DNA of 35,290 nucleotides from Micromonospora acroterricola (GTDB taxonomy: Bacteria; Actinomycetota; Actinomycetes; Mycobacteriales; Micromonosporaceae): NCBI RefSeq assembly GCF_003172955.1, contig NZ_QGKR01000223.1:1-35290 (forward strand), written 5' to 3'. Both the position numbers and the translations under genes were made by a program. The notes under the pieces were generated by a model. The model worked only from the letters and a program-made list of their open reading frames with translations. It had not been told where the DNA came from and did not search any database. Shown in pieces: positions 22,426 to 31,306 of this stretch. Positions within the stretch are counted from its first letter, which is position 1, and the number at the start of each line of letters is the position of its first letter.

Positions 22426-25400
22426 GTGCAAACAGGCATGGCGGAGGTCACTCAGCTCGCCCTGTTGGGCGTGGTTGCGGTGACAGTGGTCGCCCGGGCC
22501 AGGGGAAGACGCCGCTGGACGTACATAGCCGGCGGCCTGCTCGCCGGCGCGTGGCTGGCGCTGACGGGCGGCGCGGTCTGGGCGATGTCCACGTCGATGG
22601 CGGCCGATCTTCCACCGAAGGCGACCGATCCCGGCAATCCGTGCGTGGCGGGAGCGCCCGCACGGTCCTTCAACGTCTCGCTGATCAACATCCCGATCTT
22701 TCTGAACCGCTTCGGCGACGTGGTGCCCGAAGGCCGGATGTACGTTCTCGACGAGAACGTCGACAGGGTCCGTCGGGAGTTCGCCCAGGCGGCCGATCCG
22801 TTCCACCAGGCCGATCTGATCGAGCCTCTGGTGGTTCGCGCGCACCGCGGCGACTGCGTGACGATCCGGTTCACCAACCGGCTCAACGAGGCCGCACCGT
22901 CGTTCGTCCGGGACAACTCGATCTTCCTGCTGCCCGGTGAGCAGTTGGCGGCAGCGGGCACGGTGACGCCCGAGCCACGCCGGTTCGCGCCGGCGCGGAC
23001 CCGCCCACACAACGACTTCAACCCTGCCGCGGCGCCCGCGGCCTCGATCCACATGGAGGGGCTGGCCTACGACGTCAAGGGGTCGGACGGCACGGCGGCC
23101 GGCTCGAACCCGGATTCGACGGTGGCACCCGGAGCCAGCGGCACGTACCGGTACTCCGCGACGGTGGAGGGCGAGTTCCACTTCAACGACGGCGCGGATC
23201 TCTCGTCGGTCGAGACCGGGGCCGGTAACGCGATCGGGTCCCACTCCTTCGGCGCGTTCGGCGCGATCGTGGTGGAGAAACCCGGCACCAGTTGGGTGGA
23301 CGCGCGCACCGGAGCGCCACTCACCTCCGGCACCCGCGCCGTCATCAAGGATCCAGCGTCAGGCGCGCCGGACCACCGCGAACACGTGATCTTCATGCAC
23401 GACGAGGTCGAGGCGGCGTCCGGCATCCTCACCCGGTTCTGTCGCGGACAGGACGACGTCGACGACGATCGGGCCGACGGCGAGTGCGTGGACCCGACGG
23501 CCACTGAGCTGAGCAAACTCAAGCGGGGCACGCTGCCCGGGCTCTCCGGCGGGGACGCGGACGCGCTCGTCCAGGGTGAGATCCCGGTGAAGCTGGAGTG
23601 GTTCGCCTTCAACTACCGCGCCGAACCCGGGTTCAACCGGGAGGAGATCGGCTGTCCGCAGGCGAGCCGTGCCGGTCAGGGCTTCGACGCCCAGGCCTGC
23701 CACGGCGAGGAGACCGCCCTGTCGTCCTGGGCGTACGGCGACCCGGGCGGCGGCGACCTCGTCTTCGCGAACTACCGCGGTGAGCCGATGCAGATCCGGC
23801 TGCTGCACGCCGCCGAACGGGAGACCCACACCTTCCACTGGCACGTCAACCGGTGGCCCTTCGACCCGAAGGACGAGGGCGGCCTGGCCGAGGTGAGCAA
23901 GCCGAGCCACCACATGTCGGTCACCAACATCCTGGACGTGCAGGCGGTGTCCCCGGGCGCCCACTACGCGCTCATGCCCGAGGGCGGGGCGGGCTCGGCA
24001 CACGACACCAAGCCGGCGACGTTCGGTGACGTGATCTTCCACTGCCACCTCTACCCGCACTTCGCCAACGGGATGTGGGCGTTGAACCGCACCCACGACA
24101 AACTGGAGACCGGCACCCGGAAACTGCCTGACGGCACGGTCGTGCCCGCGCTGCTGCCGCTCGAAGACTTCGACTACCAGCCGGCGGTCTCCGGCATCAA
24201 CCCGCCCCCCACGCCGACGGCGACCAAGCCGGGCTATCCGCACTTCGTACCGGGGAAGTTCGGTTTCAAGGCGCCGAAGCCACCGCTCGGGGTCGCCTCC
24301 CGACAGGCCGCCGGCGTCTTCCCGCCCACCCAGCTCGAGCGGGAAGCGGCCGACGCGGGTGCGCAGACACCCGGCGGCTTCTTCCAGAACCCGTGCCCGG
24401 CCACCCGCTCGGACGGCCGGCCGACGCCGACCAAGACCTTCGACGTGGCGGCGATCCAGGTGGCGCAGTACTACAACGAGGAACTGCGGTGGAAGAACCC
24501 GCAGGCCCGGGTGTACGTCCTCCAGGACCAGAAACAGGCGGTCCTGGACGGCCGAAAACCCGAGCCCTTCGCACCCCTGTTCAACGTCGGCGACTGCGTG
24601 GTCTACAACTTCACGAACGAGCTGCCGGAGAACTTCGGCGGTAACGTGTTCGACCGCGCGCAGATCACCAACGAGGCGGGCATCCACCAGCACCTCGTCC
24701 AGTTCGACGTGCTGAGCTCCGACGGTGCCGCGAACGGGTGGAACTACGACCAGGGCGCGGACCGCAACCAGACGATCACCTACCGGTCGTTCGTCCACGA
24801 GGACTTCGCCACCAGCAGCTTCCACGACCACTTCTTCCCGAACGTGCACCAGGACAACGGCCTGCTCGGCGGAGCCACGGTGCACCCGACGGGCTGCACG
24901 TACCACGATCCGAAGACCGGTACGGCGCTCCGGGTCGGGACGGTGGTGGACATCCACTGTTCACCGGGCACCGATTACCACGGCAAACCCATCGACGACA
25001 AGGACTACCGAAACTTCTCAATCTTCGTCGAGGACCACGTACCGATGTTCAAGCCTGCCGATCCCAACGATCCGAACGACGACCAGTTCGTCACACCGGA
25101 CGGCGTGCCCATCTATCCGCCCAAGTTCCCGTCCAGCCCGGACGACCAGGGGGTGGTCGGGCTGAGCTATCGGCTGGAACCGTTCGAGGGTCGCCGGGGC
25201 GCAGATCCGTCCAGGGTCTACGACCAGCGGACGCACGGCGCGGCGTACACCACGACGTTCACGGCGCACGAGGGCGACCGGGTCAAATGGCGGCTGTTCC
25301 AGCTTTCGCAGGAGGAGTCGCACGGCTTCACGGTGGACCGGTTCCCCTGGAAATCGGAACCACGTGATCCCGAGTCGAACCTCATCCAGGCGCAGCACCT

Positions 25401-26922
25401 GGGGGTGCTGGAGTACTTCGACATGAATCTCGACATGGGCGGGGAGTTCGGCTGGCAGGACTGGATACAGACCCGCAGATACGTCTACGGGCTGACCGGC
25501 TCCGACGACCGGTTCCTCGGGGCTTGGGGGCACCTGCGGGTGATGGACTGCGACGACCCCAAGGGCGAGGGCAACTACGAGGTCCGGCTGCTACCGGACA
25601 ATCCGCAGTGCACCGGTGTCGGTGGCGGCACCAAGATCTGTGACGGATCCGTAGCCGGTCCCGGCGTCAAGCAGTTCACCGTGGTCGCGTTCAACCACGA
25701 CATCGTCTACAACAAGTCGGGCGACCACGACCCGAACGGCGCGATGTTCGCGCTCGAGGAGGACGTCAACGCGATCAGGTCGGGCCAGAAGCCACCGGAA
25801 CCACTCGTCCTGAGAGCACACGCCGGCGACTGCATCCAGGTGACGCTGAAGAACCAGCTCGATCCCACCAAGATGAAACAGACCTGTTTCGAGGCCACCG
25901 AGCCGGGCCAGCTGGGCTGGCGGCGGGGCAACGGCAACACGTTGCCCGGTTGCCTCGACCAACCGCCGAAGGACGAGCACAACGTGCCCGGGTTCAAGCC
26001 GTACCCGGTCAGCTCCCGCGTCGGGCTCACGCCCACCCTGCTCGACTACTACCTGGAATCGCGGGGTTCCAACACCGGCGACGACGGGGAGCTCGTCGGT
26101 GATCTCACCGTGGGTGTCGGCGAGTCCCGGGTCTTCACCTGGTACGCCCCGCAGGACGTGACCGGGCTGGCCCTCCTGCAGGACCAGGCCGACCCGCTGC
26201 ACCACGGGCACCACGGGCTCTTCGGCGGTCTGGTGATCGAGCCGAAGGGCACGAGCTGGGTCAGCCCCAGGGACGGCACGCCGCTCAGATCCGGAACGCA
26301 GGCGGTCGTCGTGGATCCCAACGGCAAGGACTACCGAGAGAACATCGTGCTGCTCAACAGCGATCTGGCGTTGTTCCGCAACAACGGTTCCGACGTGCCC
26401 GACAACGTCGACCTCGCGGTGTCACCGAGCCGCGAGACCGACGATCCGGAGGACTCCGGGGAGGTCGCGGTCAACTACCGGAACGAGCCGTGGAACCACC
26501 GGTACGCGGCCGATGCCAACCTGTCCAGGATCTTCAGCAGCTATCCGCACGGCGATCCGAGCACACCGCTCATGGAGGCCTACACCGGGGACAAGACCGT
26601 GATCTGGGTCGGTCAGGCGGTCGGGAAGCCCCGTTCGACGGGCTTCACGCTGCACGGGCACACCTGGCGGGCGTCGCCCAAGGACCCCCAGTCGCAGATC
26701 AAGGCGTTCCAGGGTGAGTTCAACCCCGGCAGCGTCTACCAGGTGGTGCTCGATCCGGACGTGACCAACGGCGCCGGCGGTCCCGCCAGGGCCGCGGGTG
26801 ACTACCTCTACCGCTCCAACACCCTCTCGCCGCACCTCACCGGAGGGCAGTGGGGCCTCTTCCGGGTGTACGGCAGTTCTCGGCCCGGGCTGTTCCAGCT
26901 TCCGGACCATCCCGTCGGCTGA
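22426..26922 (+). CDS. Giant six-cupredoxin multicopper oxidase (MnxG/ceruloplasmin-like layout)
   Basis: The protein has 1498 aa from GTG 22426 (GGGAGG 4 nt upstream; ATG 22438 is the alternative). Two N-terminal hydrophobic helices (residues ~7-55) anchor or export it. Six cupredoxin domains follow in three pairs, roughly 75-320, 325-570, 670-850, 870-1050, 1075-1290 and 1300-1490. Domain 2 has HxxHxH (H468-T-F-H471-W-H473) and H539-C540-H541-xxx-H545-xxxx-M550, a complete type 1 site plus trinuclear ligands. Domain 3 supplies H754-Q-H756 and H800-D-H802. Domains 5-6 keep only fragments (HHGHHG at 1259, HGH at 1410). A CopC- or YtkA-type partner follows after 52 nt. Mn(II) or other metal oxidation is a family-based guess; the substrate is not shown. 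Confidence 0.85.
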   Translation: MQTGMAEVTQLALLGVVAVTVVARARGRRRWTYIAGGLLAGAWLALTGGAVWAMSTSMAADLPPKATDPGNPCVAGAPARSFNVSLINIPIFLNRFGDVVPEGRMYVLDENVDRVRREFAQAADPFHQADLIEPLVVRAHRGDCVTIRFTNRLNEAAPSFVRDNSIFLLPGEQLAAAGTVTPEPRRFAPARTRPHNDFNPAAAPAASIHMEGLAYDVKGSDGTAAGSNPDSTVAPGASGTYRYSATVEGEFHFNDGADLSSVETGAGNAIGSHSFGAFGAIVVEKPGTSWVDARTGAPLTSGTRAVIKDPASGAPDHREHVIFMHDEVEAASGILTRFCRGQDDVDDDRADGECVDPTATELSKLKRGTLPGLSGGDADALVQGEIPVKLEWFAFNYRAEPGFNREEIGCPQASRAGQGFDAQACHGEETALSSWAYGDPGGGDLVFANYRGEPMQIRLLHAAERETHTFHWHVNRWPFDPKDEGGLAEVSKPSHHMSVTNILDVQAVSPGAHYALMPEGGAGSAHDTKPATFGDVIFHCHLYPHFANGMWALNRTHDKLETGTRKLPDGTVVPALLPLEDFDYQPAVSGINPPPTPTATKPGYPHFVPGKFGFKAPKPPLGVASRQAAGVFPPTQLEREAADAGAQTPGGFFQNPCPATRSDGRPTPTKTFDVAAIQVAQYYNEELRWKNPQARVYVLQDQKQAVLDGRKPEPFAPLFNVGDCVVYNFTNELPENFGGNVFDRAQITNEAGIHQHLVQFDVLSSDGAANGWNYDQGADRNQTITYRSFVHEDFATSSFHDHFFPNVHQDNGLLGGATVHPTGCTYHDPKTGTALRVGTVVDIHCSPGTDYHGKPIDDKDYRNFSIFVEDHVPMFKPADPNDPNDDQFVTPDGVPIYPPKFPSSPDDQGVVGLSYRLEPFEGRRGADPSRVYDQRTHGAAYTTTFTAHEGDRVKWRLFQLSQEESHGFTVDRFPWKSEPRDPESNLIQAQHLGVLEYFDMNLDMGGEFGWQDWIQTRRYVYGLTGSDDRFLGAWGHLRVMDCDDPKGEGNYEVRLLPDNPQCTGVGGGTKICDGSVAGPGVKQFTVVAFNHDIVYNKSGDHDPNGAMFALEEDVNAIRSGQKPPEPLVLRAHAGDCIQVTLKNQLDPTKMKQTCFEATEPGQLGWRRGNGNTLPGCLDQPPKDEHNVPGFKPYPVSSRVGLTPTLLDYYLESRGSNTGDDGELVGDLTVGVGESRVFTWYAPQDVTGLALLQDQADPLHHGHHGLFGGLVIEPKGTSWVSPRDGTPLRSGTQAVVVDPNGKDYRENIVLLNSDLALFRNNGSDVPDNVDLAVSPSRETDDPEDSGEVAVNYRNEPWNHRYAADANLSRIFSSYPHGDPSTPLMEAYTGDKTVIWVGQAVGKPRSTGFTLHGHTWRASPKDPQSQIKAFQGEFNPGSVYQVVLDPDVTNGAGGPARAAGDYLYRSNTLSPHLTGGQWGLFRVYGSSRPGLFQLPDHPVG

Positions 26923-26974
26923 CTCGTCACGTGGGTGGGCGGCACTGCCGCCCACCCACGGGAAGGACGGACGC

Positions 26975-27535
26975 ATGACAGCGCCCTCGAAGTGGCGGCT
27001 CGTCGAGCCGACACCGACCCGGAACCGTCAGAAAGGACGGTCGACCACCTCGCGGACGACGAAGGCCCCGGCGTTCGTGGCAGGCGTCGGCACCGGTCTC
27101 ACCCTCGCGGTCGCCATCGGCGGTCTGGCATTCCTGACGACCGACCGGGGTCGACCAGCGCCGGATCCGGCCGGGGCCGCAGCGACGGCGGCGGCGCCCG
27201 CTCGTTCCGGCTCGACGTCCGCGGTCCTGGACGTCACGGCACGGCACACGGGCAACCTCCAGGTACAGATCGAGGTGCAGGCGGTGAGCCCCGGTTCGTA
27301 TCAGCCGATCACGATGGGACGGATGGTCGTCTGGACCGACATGATCGCCATGCCCATGTCCCACCGGCAGGGCCCGATACCGCTGATGGAGGTGCCGGGC
27401 AAACACGGCACCTACAGTGCGGTGACGGCCGTGCCGATGATCGGTGAGTACGACGTCCGGGTCGAACTCCAGCAACCGCTGCCCGCCGAGGCACACGAGC
27501 GGCTGACGGTGCAGACGGTGAGCGGCGCGGGCTGA
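26975..27535 (+). CDS. Membrane-anchored YtkA/FixH-like protein, putative copper partner of the oxidase
   Basis: The protein has 186 aa from ATG 26975 (GGAAGGAC 6 nt upstream). The N-terminus is basic, then one hydrophobic segment (residues ~28-50, VAGVGTGLTLAVAIGGLAFL) exports and anchors it, followed by an Ala/Pro linker. Residues ~75-186 are a beta-sandwich with the YtkA-like pattern: QVQIEVQAVSPGSYQPIT, D122-M-I-A-M-P-M-S-H130, GKHGTYSAVTAVPMIGEYDVRVEL. The methionine-rich D/M/H cluster resembles Cu(I)-binding sites of periplasmic copper carriers. Position directly after the multicopper oxidase, with a shared terminator downstream, suggests delivery of copper to it. The copper role is inferred. 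Confidence 0.7.
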   Translation: MTAPSKWRLVEPTPTRNRQKGRSTTSRTTKAPAFVAGVGTGLTLAVAIGGLAFLTTDRGRPAPDPAGAAATAAAPARSGSTSAVLDVTARHTGNLQVQIEVQAVSPGSYQPITMGRMVVWTDMIAMPMSHRQGPIPLMEVPGKHGTYSAVTAVPMIGEYDVRVELQQPLPAEAHERLTVQTVSGAG

Positions 27536-27574
27536 CCGTCTGCGGCGCCTGTGAAGAAGCCGCGCACCCACAGG

Positions 27575-27608
27575 CGAGGGCCCCCGGTCGTCCGACCGGG
27601 GGCCCTCG
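27575..27608. terminator. Perfect bidirectional hairpin terminator
   Basis: A 16-bp perfect stem (27575-27590 with 27593-27608) with 2 nt between the arms ends the oxidase operon and the convergent NlpC/P60 gene. Confidence 0.8.
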
Positions 27609-27623
27609 TCGTGCCTGCTGCGA

Positions 27624-28634
27624 TCAGCCGGGTCTGCGGAACCCGGCGACCGGCATGTAGTTGATGCTGGCCACCTGCACCGGTTTGCCGGCGCGTGGCG
27701 CGTGCACCATCTTGTCGTTGCCCAGGTACAGGCCGACATGGTGCAGGTCGCTGAAGAAGAAGACCAGGTCACCGGGGCGGGCATCGGCCCGCGAGATGGC
27801 CTTGCCCTCGTGCCACTGGTCACCCGTGTGGTGGGTCAGGCTGATCCCCGCCGCCCTGTAGGCGTACTGGGTCAGACCCGAGCAGTCGAACGAGTTCGGC
27901 CCGGTGGCGCCCCAGACGTACGGATCGCCGACCTGCTGGCAGGCGGTCTTGATCGCCTTCTGGGCGGCGGCGTTGGCCACCCCGTTGATGGTCGGGCAGC
28001 CCTCGGTCTTGATCGTCGTCTTCGGCAGGGACGCCTCGAGCCGCTTGATCTCGCCGTCGATCTGCTTCTTCTTGGCGGCCAGCTCGTTCTGCTGCTTGGT
28101 CTGGGTAGCGATCAGCGCGTCCAGCTTCTGCTTCTCGCCGTCGTACTTGGCCCGTACGGCCAGCACGCCCTCGACCTCCTTGCGCTCCCGCGCGGCCAGC
28201 CGGTCGAGCACGGTGAGCTGCTCGGTGAGCGTGTCCGGCTTGGCGCTGACCAGCAGAGCACCGATGTCGTGGGACGGACCCGACATGTAGTACCGGGACG
28301 CGAGGTCGCCGACCCGGTTGAGCGCCAGCTCGCTCTGCAGCGCCAGCGGCTCGATCTTCTTCTGCAGTTCGGAGGACTTCTTCCGGTTGGTCTTCAGCTG
28401 CGACCGCACCTTGTTGTACTGCTCGATCGTGGGCTCCAACTGCTCCCACTGCTTGTCGATCTGCGCCTCGATCTCGTCGACCGAGGGCGGCGCGGCCTGC
28501 GCCGGCGCGGCGAGCAGGCCGGCGCCAACGGCCGCGGCCGCGACCAGTACGAGTAGATGGCGGGCGACCCGGCGCAGACCGCCCGGCCGAGCGGACAGTC
28601 CCGGGGCGTGACGATGAGGGGGCATGGTTGCCAC
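27624..28634 (-). CDS. NlpC/P60 (C40) peptidoglycan hydrolase with N-terminal coiled coil (copy 2)
   Basis: The protein has 336 aa from GTG 28634, chosen because AAGGAG lies 9 nt upstream (ATG 28625 would be 18 nt away). The signal peptide spans residues ~20-50 (LLVLVAAAAVGAGLLAAPAQA). A coiled coil (DEIEAQIDKQWEQLEPTIEQ ... AAKKKQIDGEIKRLEASL) occupies ~53-205. The C40 domain has DCSGL with C251, LHHVGLYLGNDKMVHAPRAG. It is clearly paralogous to 20926-21966 (shared LEPxIE, AAKKKQI, PYVWGAxGPNSxDCSGL, RPGDLVFxxSDxHHVG). Unlike that copy it lacks the ydaO leader and has a consensus-like promoter. Confidence 0.9.
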   Translation of the reverse strand: MATMPPHRHAPGLSARPGGLRRVARHLLVLVAAAAVGAGLLAAPAQAAPPSVDEIEAQIDKQWEQLEPTIEQYNKVRSQLKTNRKKSSELQKKIEPLALQSELALNRVGDLASRYYMSGPSHDIGALLVSAKPDTLTEQLTVLDRLAARERKEVEGVLAVRAKYDGEKQKLDALIATQTKQQNELAAKKKQIDGEIKRLEASLPKTTIKTEGCPTINGVANAAAQKAIKTACQQVGDPYVWGATGPNSFDCSGLTQYAYRAAGISLTHHTGDQWHEGKAISRADARPGDLVFFFSDLHHVGLYLGNDKMVHAPRAGKPVQVASINYMPVAGFRRPG

Positions 28635-28719
28635 CGGCACCGACTCCTTTGCAACCGACCGCCGGGCGCCTCGCGTGAGGGAAGGGCCGAGGCAGACGAC
28701 CCACAGCGGTCGGTGCCCC

Positions 28720-28748
28720 ACATTAGGGAAGCGCCGGACCGGAATCAA
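28720..28748 (-). promoter_or_regulatory. Promoter of NlpC/P60 copy 2
   Basis: On the minus strand: TTGATT (28743-28748), a 17-nt spacer and TAATGT (28720-28725), one of the best housekeeping-type promoters in the window. It predicts a leader of ~79 nt, which includes a GCCTCG/CGAGGC hairpin but no ydaO element. Confidence 0.55.
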
Positions 28749-28807
28749 GGCGGGAGGCGTCACCGTCACTGTCGCGCGACCGCTTGCGCACCAAGGGTAT
28801 TGGTCCA

Positions 28808-29809
28808 TCAGCCAACGATTGCAGTCAATACGTCGTCGAGCGTGACCACTCCGAGCGGGCGCCGACCGTCGCTGACCAGCACCATGTGCCGCCGCTCGCG
28901 GCGCATCGCCAGCAGCAGATCGGCCAGCGTACGCTCCGGCGGCACCACCGCCAGCGGCCGGTAGACCTGCGCCGGCACCGGCGCCCGGCGAGCATGCCCG
29001 GCGTACCCGAGCACGTCCTTGACGTGCACGAAGCCGAGCACCCGCCGGGTGGACCGCTGCACCACCGGGAACCGGGACCGGCCCGTCCGGGTGGCCAGCA
29101 CCTCCAGCGACGCGGGAGAGACGTCCTCGGCCACCGTCACCACCGTCGACCACGGTTGCAGCGCGTCGGCAGCCGTCCGGGTGTGCAGCGCCAGCGCGCC
29201 GGTGATGCGGGCGTGCTCCTCGGCGTCGAGCAGCCCCTCGGTACGCGCCTGGGAGACCAGCCCGGCCAGCTCCTCGGCGGTGAACACCGTCTTCACCGCC
29301 TCGGACGCCTCGATCCGCCAGAACGCCAGCACCCGCCGGGCCGCCCACTTCATTGCCAGCAGCAGCGGCTTGGTGGCCACGGAGAACGCGAGCATCGCCG
29401 GGCCGAGCCAGAGCGCGGAGAGTTCCGGGCCGGCCAGCGTGATGTTCTTCGGCACCATCTCGCCGACCACCGTGTGCAGGAAGACCACCAGACCCAGCGC
29501 CAGGACGAACGCCAGCGGGTGCACCGCCCGCTCGGGCAGGCCGGCCGCGTGGAACGGCGACTCCAGCAGGTGCGCCAACGCCGGCTCGGCGATCGCGCCG
29601 AGGCCCAGGGAGCAGACCGTGATGCCGAGCTGCGCCCCAGCGATCATCAGGGGGATCTGGTTCATGGCCGACAGCGCCCAGCGGGCACGCTTCGAGTTGG
29701 CGGCCAACGGCTCGATCACCGTCCGCCGGGACGCGATGAGCGCGAACTCGCTGCCCACGAAGAACCCGTTGCCGAGCAGCAGCAGAACGGTCACCAGCAG
29801 CTCAGTCAT
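28808..29809 (-). CDS. CNNM/CorC-type membrane protein (DUF21 + CBS pair), short form
   Basis: The protein has 333 aa from ATG 29809. The N-terminal DUF21 domain (~1-170) has about four membrane segments (LLVTVLLLLGNGFFVGSEFAL, FVLALGLVVFLHTVVGEMVPKN), including the GEMVPKN motif of the family. A CBS pair follows (DVSPASLEVLATRTGRSRFPVV ... RRPLGVVTLDDVLTAIVG). It lacks the C-terminal CorC_HlyC domain of its upstream neighbour. Relatives export Mg2+/Co2+ or regulate Mg2+ transport; despite the common name they are not haemolysins. Its start overlaps the end of the preceding gene by 8 nt, so the two are translationally coupled and probably act as a heteromer (inference). Confidence 0.9.
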   Translation of the reverse strand: MTELLVTVLLLLGNGFFVGSEFALIASRRTVIEPLAANSKRARWALSAMNQIPLMIAGAQLGITVCSLGLGAIAEPALAHLLESPFHAAGLPERAVHPLAFVLALGLVVFLHTVVGEMVPKNITLAGPELSALWLGPAMLAFSVATKPLLLAMKWAARRVLAFWRIEASEAVKTVFTAEELAGLVSQARTEGLLDAEEHARITGALALHTRTAADALQPWSTVVTVAEDVSPASLEVLATRTGRSRFPVVQRSTRRVLGFVHVKDVLGYAGHARRAPVPAQVYRPLAVVPPERTLADLLLAMRRERRHMVLVSDGRRPLGVVTLDDVLTAIVG

Positions 29810-31133
29810 CGTCGTCCGGCTCCGCCGGGCGCAGCACCCGGACCTGCTCGATCCGGTGCCGCTCCACCTCCACCACGGTGAACTCCCAGCCGTCAGCCTC
29901 GACCGTCTCGCCGGCCAGCGGGATGTGCCCGAGCCGAGCCATCAGATACCCGGCCAACGTCTCGTACGGCCCCTCGGGGAGCCGGAAACCGGTCTGCTCG
30001 GCCAGCTCGTCGGAGCGCAGCACCCCGTCGACCAGCACGGTGCGCTCCCCACCCGGCACGGTCAGCTCCACCGGACCGGTTTCGTCCACAGTGGCCGGGT
30101 CGAACTCGTCGGCGATCTCCCCGACCAGCTCCTCGACCAGGTCCTCGATCGTCACCACGCCGTCGGTGCCGCCGTACTCGTCGACCACGATGGCCAGGTC
30201 GGCACCGGCCTCCTTCAACGCCGCCAGGACGCCGTCCAGGTCCAGGCTCTCCGGCACGTACACCGGTTCGCGGGCCACGGAGCCCACGCTCGTCGACGCC
30301 CGGTCGGCCAGCGGCACACCGAGCGCGTCGGGCACCCCCGCCACACCCGTGACCAGGTCCAGGGTCTCCTCGTACACGGGGAACCGGGTCCGCCCGGTCT
30401 GCCGGGACAGGTCGAGCAGCTCGGCCACGGTGGCCGTGGCGCGCAGCGCCACCACGTCCACCCGGGGGGTCATCGCCTCGGCCGCCCGCTTGTCTCCGAA
30501 GCGGATGGTGCGGCGCAGCAGCATCGCGGTCTCCGTGGGCAGCGCGCCGGCCCGCGCCGAGATGGCGGCCAGCAGGCCCAGTTCCTCCGGTGAACGGGCG
30601 CTGGCCAGCTCCTCCTGCGGCTCCACCCCGAGCGCCCGGACGAGCCGGTTCGCCGAGCCGTTCAGGCCTCGGATCACCCAGCCGAACGTCCGGGAGAAGG
30701 TGTGCATGGGGCCGGCGGTGGCCAGCGCGGCCGGCATCGGCCGGGCCAGCGCCGCGTTCTTGGGCACCAGCTCGCCGAAGAGCATGGAGATCAGGGTGGC
30801 CAGGGCCAGCGCCAGGAACGGGGTGAACCGTTGGGTGTCGTCCCCCGCCACCGGGCGCAGCAGCGGGGTGAAGATCCGGGCCAGGGCCGGCTCGGCCAGG
30901 TAGCCGGTGAGCAGCGCGGTGATGGTGATGCCGAGCTGCGCCCCGGAGAGCTGGAAGGACAGCTCGCGCAGCGCGGTGCGTACCGTCCGGGCGGCCTCGT
31001 CGCCCGCGGCGGCCCGGCGGTCGATCTCCGCGCGGTCGACCGTGACCAGGGCGAACTCGGCCGCGACGAAGAACGCGTTGCCGGCGGTCAGCGCAACGAA
31101 GCCGACCAGGGGCAGCAGCGTGGTCAGGAGCAT
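29802..31133 (-). CDS. CNNM/CorC-type membrane protein (DUF21 + CBS pair + CorC_HlyC)
   Basis: The protein has 443 aa from ATG 31133; the upstream GAGGTGAGG is rather far, so the start is moderately certain. DUF21 (~1-190) contains FVALTAGNAFFVAAEFALVTVDR and ISMLFGELVPKNAALA. The CBS pair (~205-340) contains AMTPRVDVVALRATATVAELL, TRFPVYEE and VVDEYGGTDGVVTIEDLVEELVGEI, which is diagnostic. The C-terminal CorC_HlyC domain (~350-435) includes GPYETLAGYLMARLGHIPLAGE. This is the full-length version of a Mg2+/Co2+ efflux-type family. It is first in a two-gene unit with 28808-29809. Confidence 0.9.
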   Translation of the reverse strand: MLLTTLLPLVGFVALTAGNAFFVAAEFALVTVDRAEIDRRAAAGDEAARTVRTALRELSFQLSGAQLGITITALLTGYLAEPALARIFTPLLRPVAGDDTQRFTPFLALALATLISMLFGELVPKNAALARPMPAALATAGPMHTFSRTFGWVIRGLNGSANRLVRALGVEPQEELASARSPEELGLLAAISARAGALPTETAMLLRRTIRFGDKRAAEAMTPRVDVVALRATATVAELLDLSRQTGRTRFPVYEETLDLVTGVAGVPDALGVPLADRASTSVGSVAREPVYVPESLDLDGVLAALKEAGADLAIVVDEYGGTDGVVTIEDLVEELVGEIADEFDPATVDETGPVELTVPGGERTVLVDGVLRSDELAEQTGFRLPEGPYETLAGYLMARLGHIPLAGETVEADGWEFTVVEVERHRIEQVRVLRPAEPDDDD

Positions 31134-31250
31134 CCCGTCGATGGTCGCCTCACCTCGGCGCGATTGTGCCACGGCGGGTGCGCGGCCACCGGCCGGGCCG
31201 AGTGGCCGTCGGGCGAGGTGCTGCGCGGGCCCGACCATGGACCGCGGACG

Positions 31251-31283
31251 ACGGCGGTGACACCCCGTGGGTGCCACCGCCGT
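31251..31283 (-). terminator. Hairpin terminator of the EtfD-like gene
   Basis: ACGGCGGTG-a-CACC pairs with GGTG-c-CACCGCCGT (13 pairs, one mismatch, 5-nt loop), 23 nt beyond the stop at 31307 on the minus strand. Confidence 0.65.
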
Positions 31284-31306
31284 CCGGTGTCTTCGGGTAC
31301 GCGGGA

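Noticed and set aside
23359..24957. 532-codon minus-strand frame inside the multicopper oxidase gene.
   Set aside because: The plus strand encodes conserved copper motifs across this stretch; the antisense product is Arg/Val/Gly/Asp-rich with no family features.
28635..28719. Leader of NlpC/P60 copy 2 examined for a second ydaO riboswitch.
   Set aside because: None of the conserved ydaO blocks is present; the ~79-nt leader is too short and shows only a simple hairpin.
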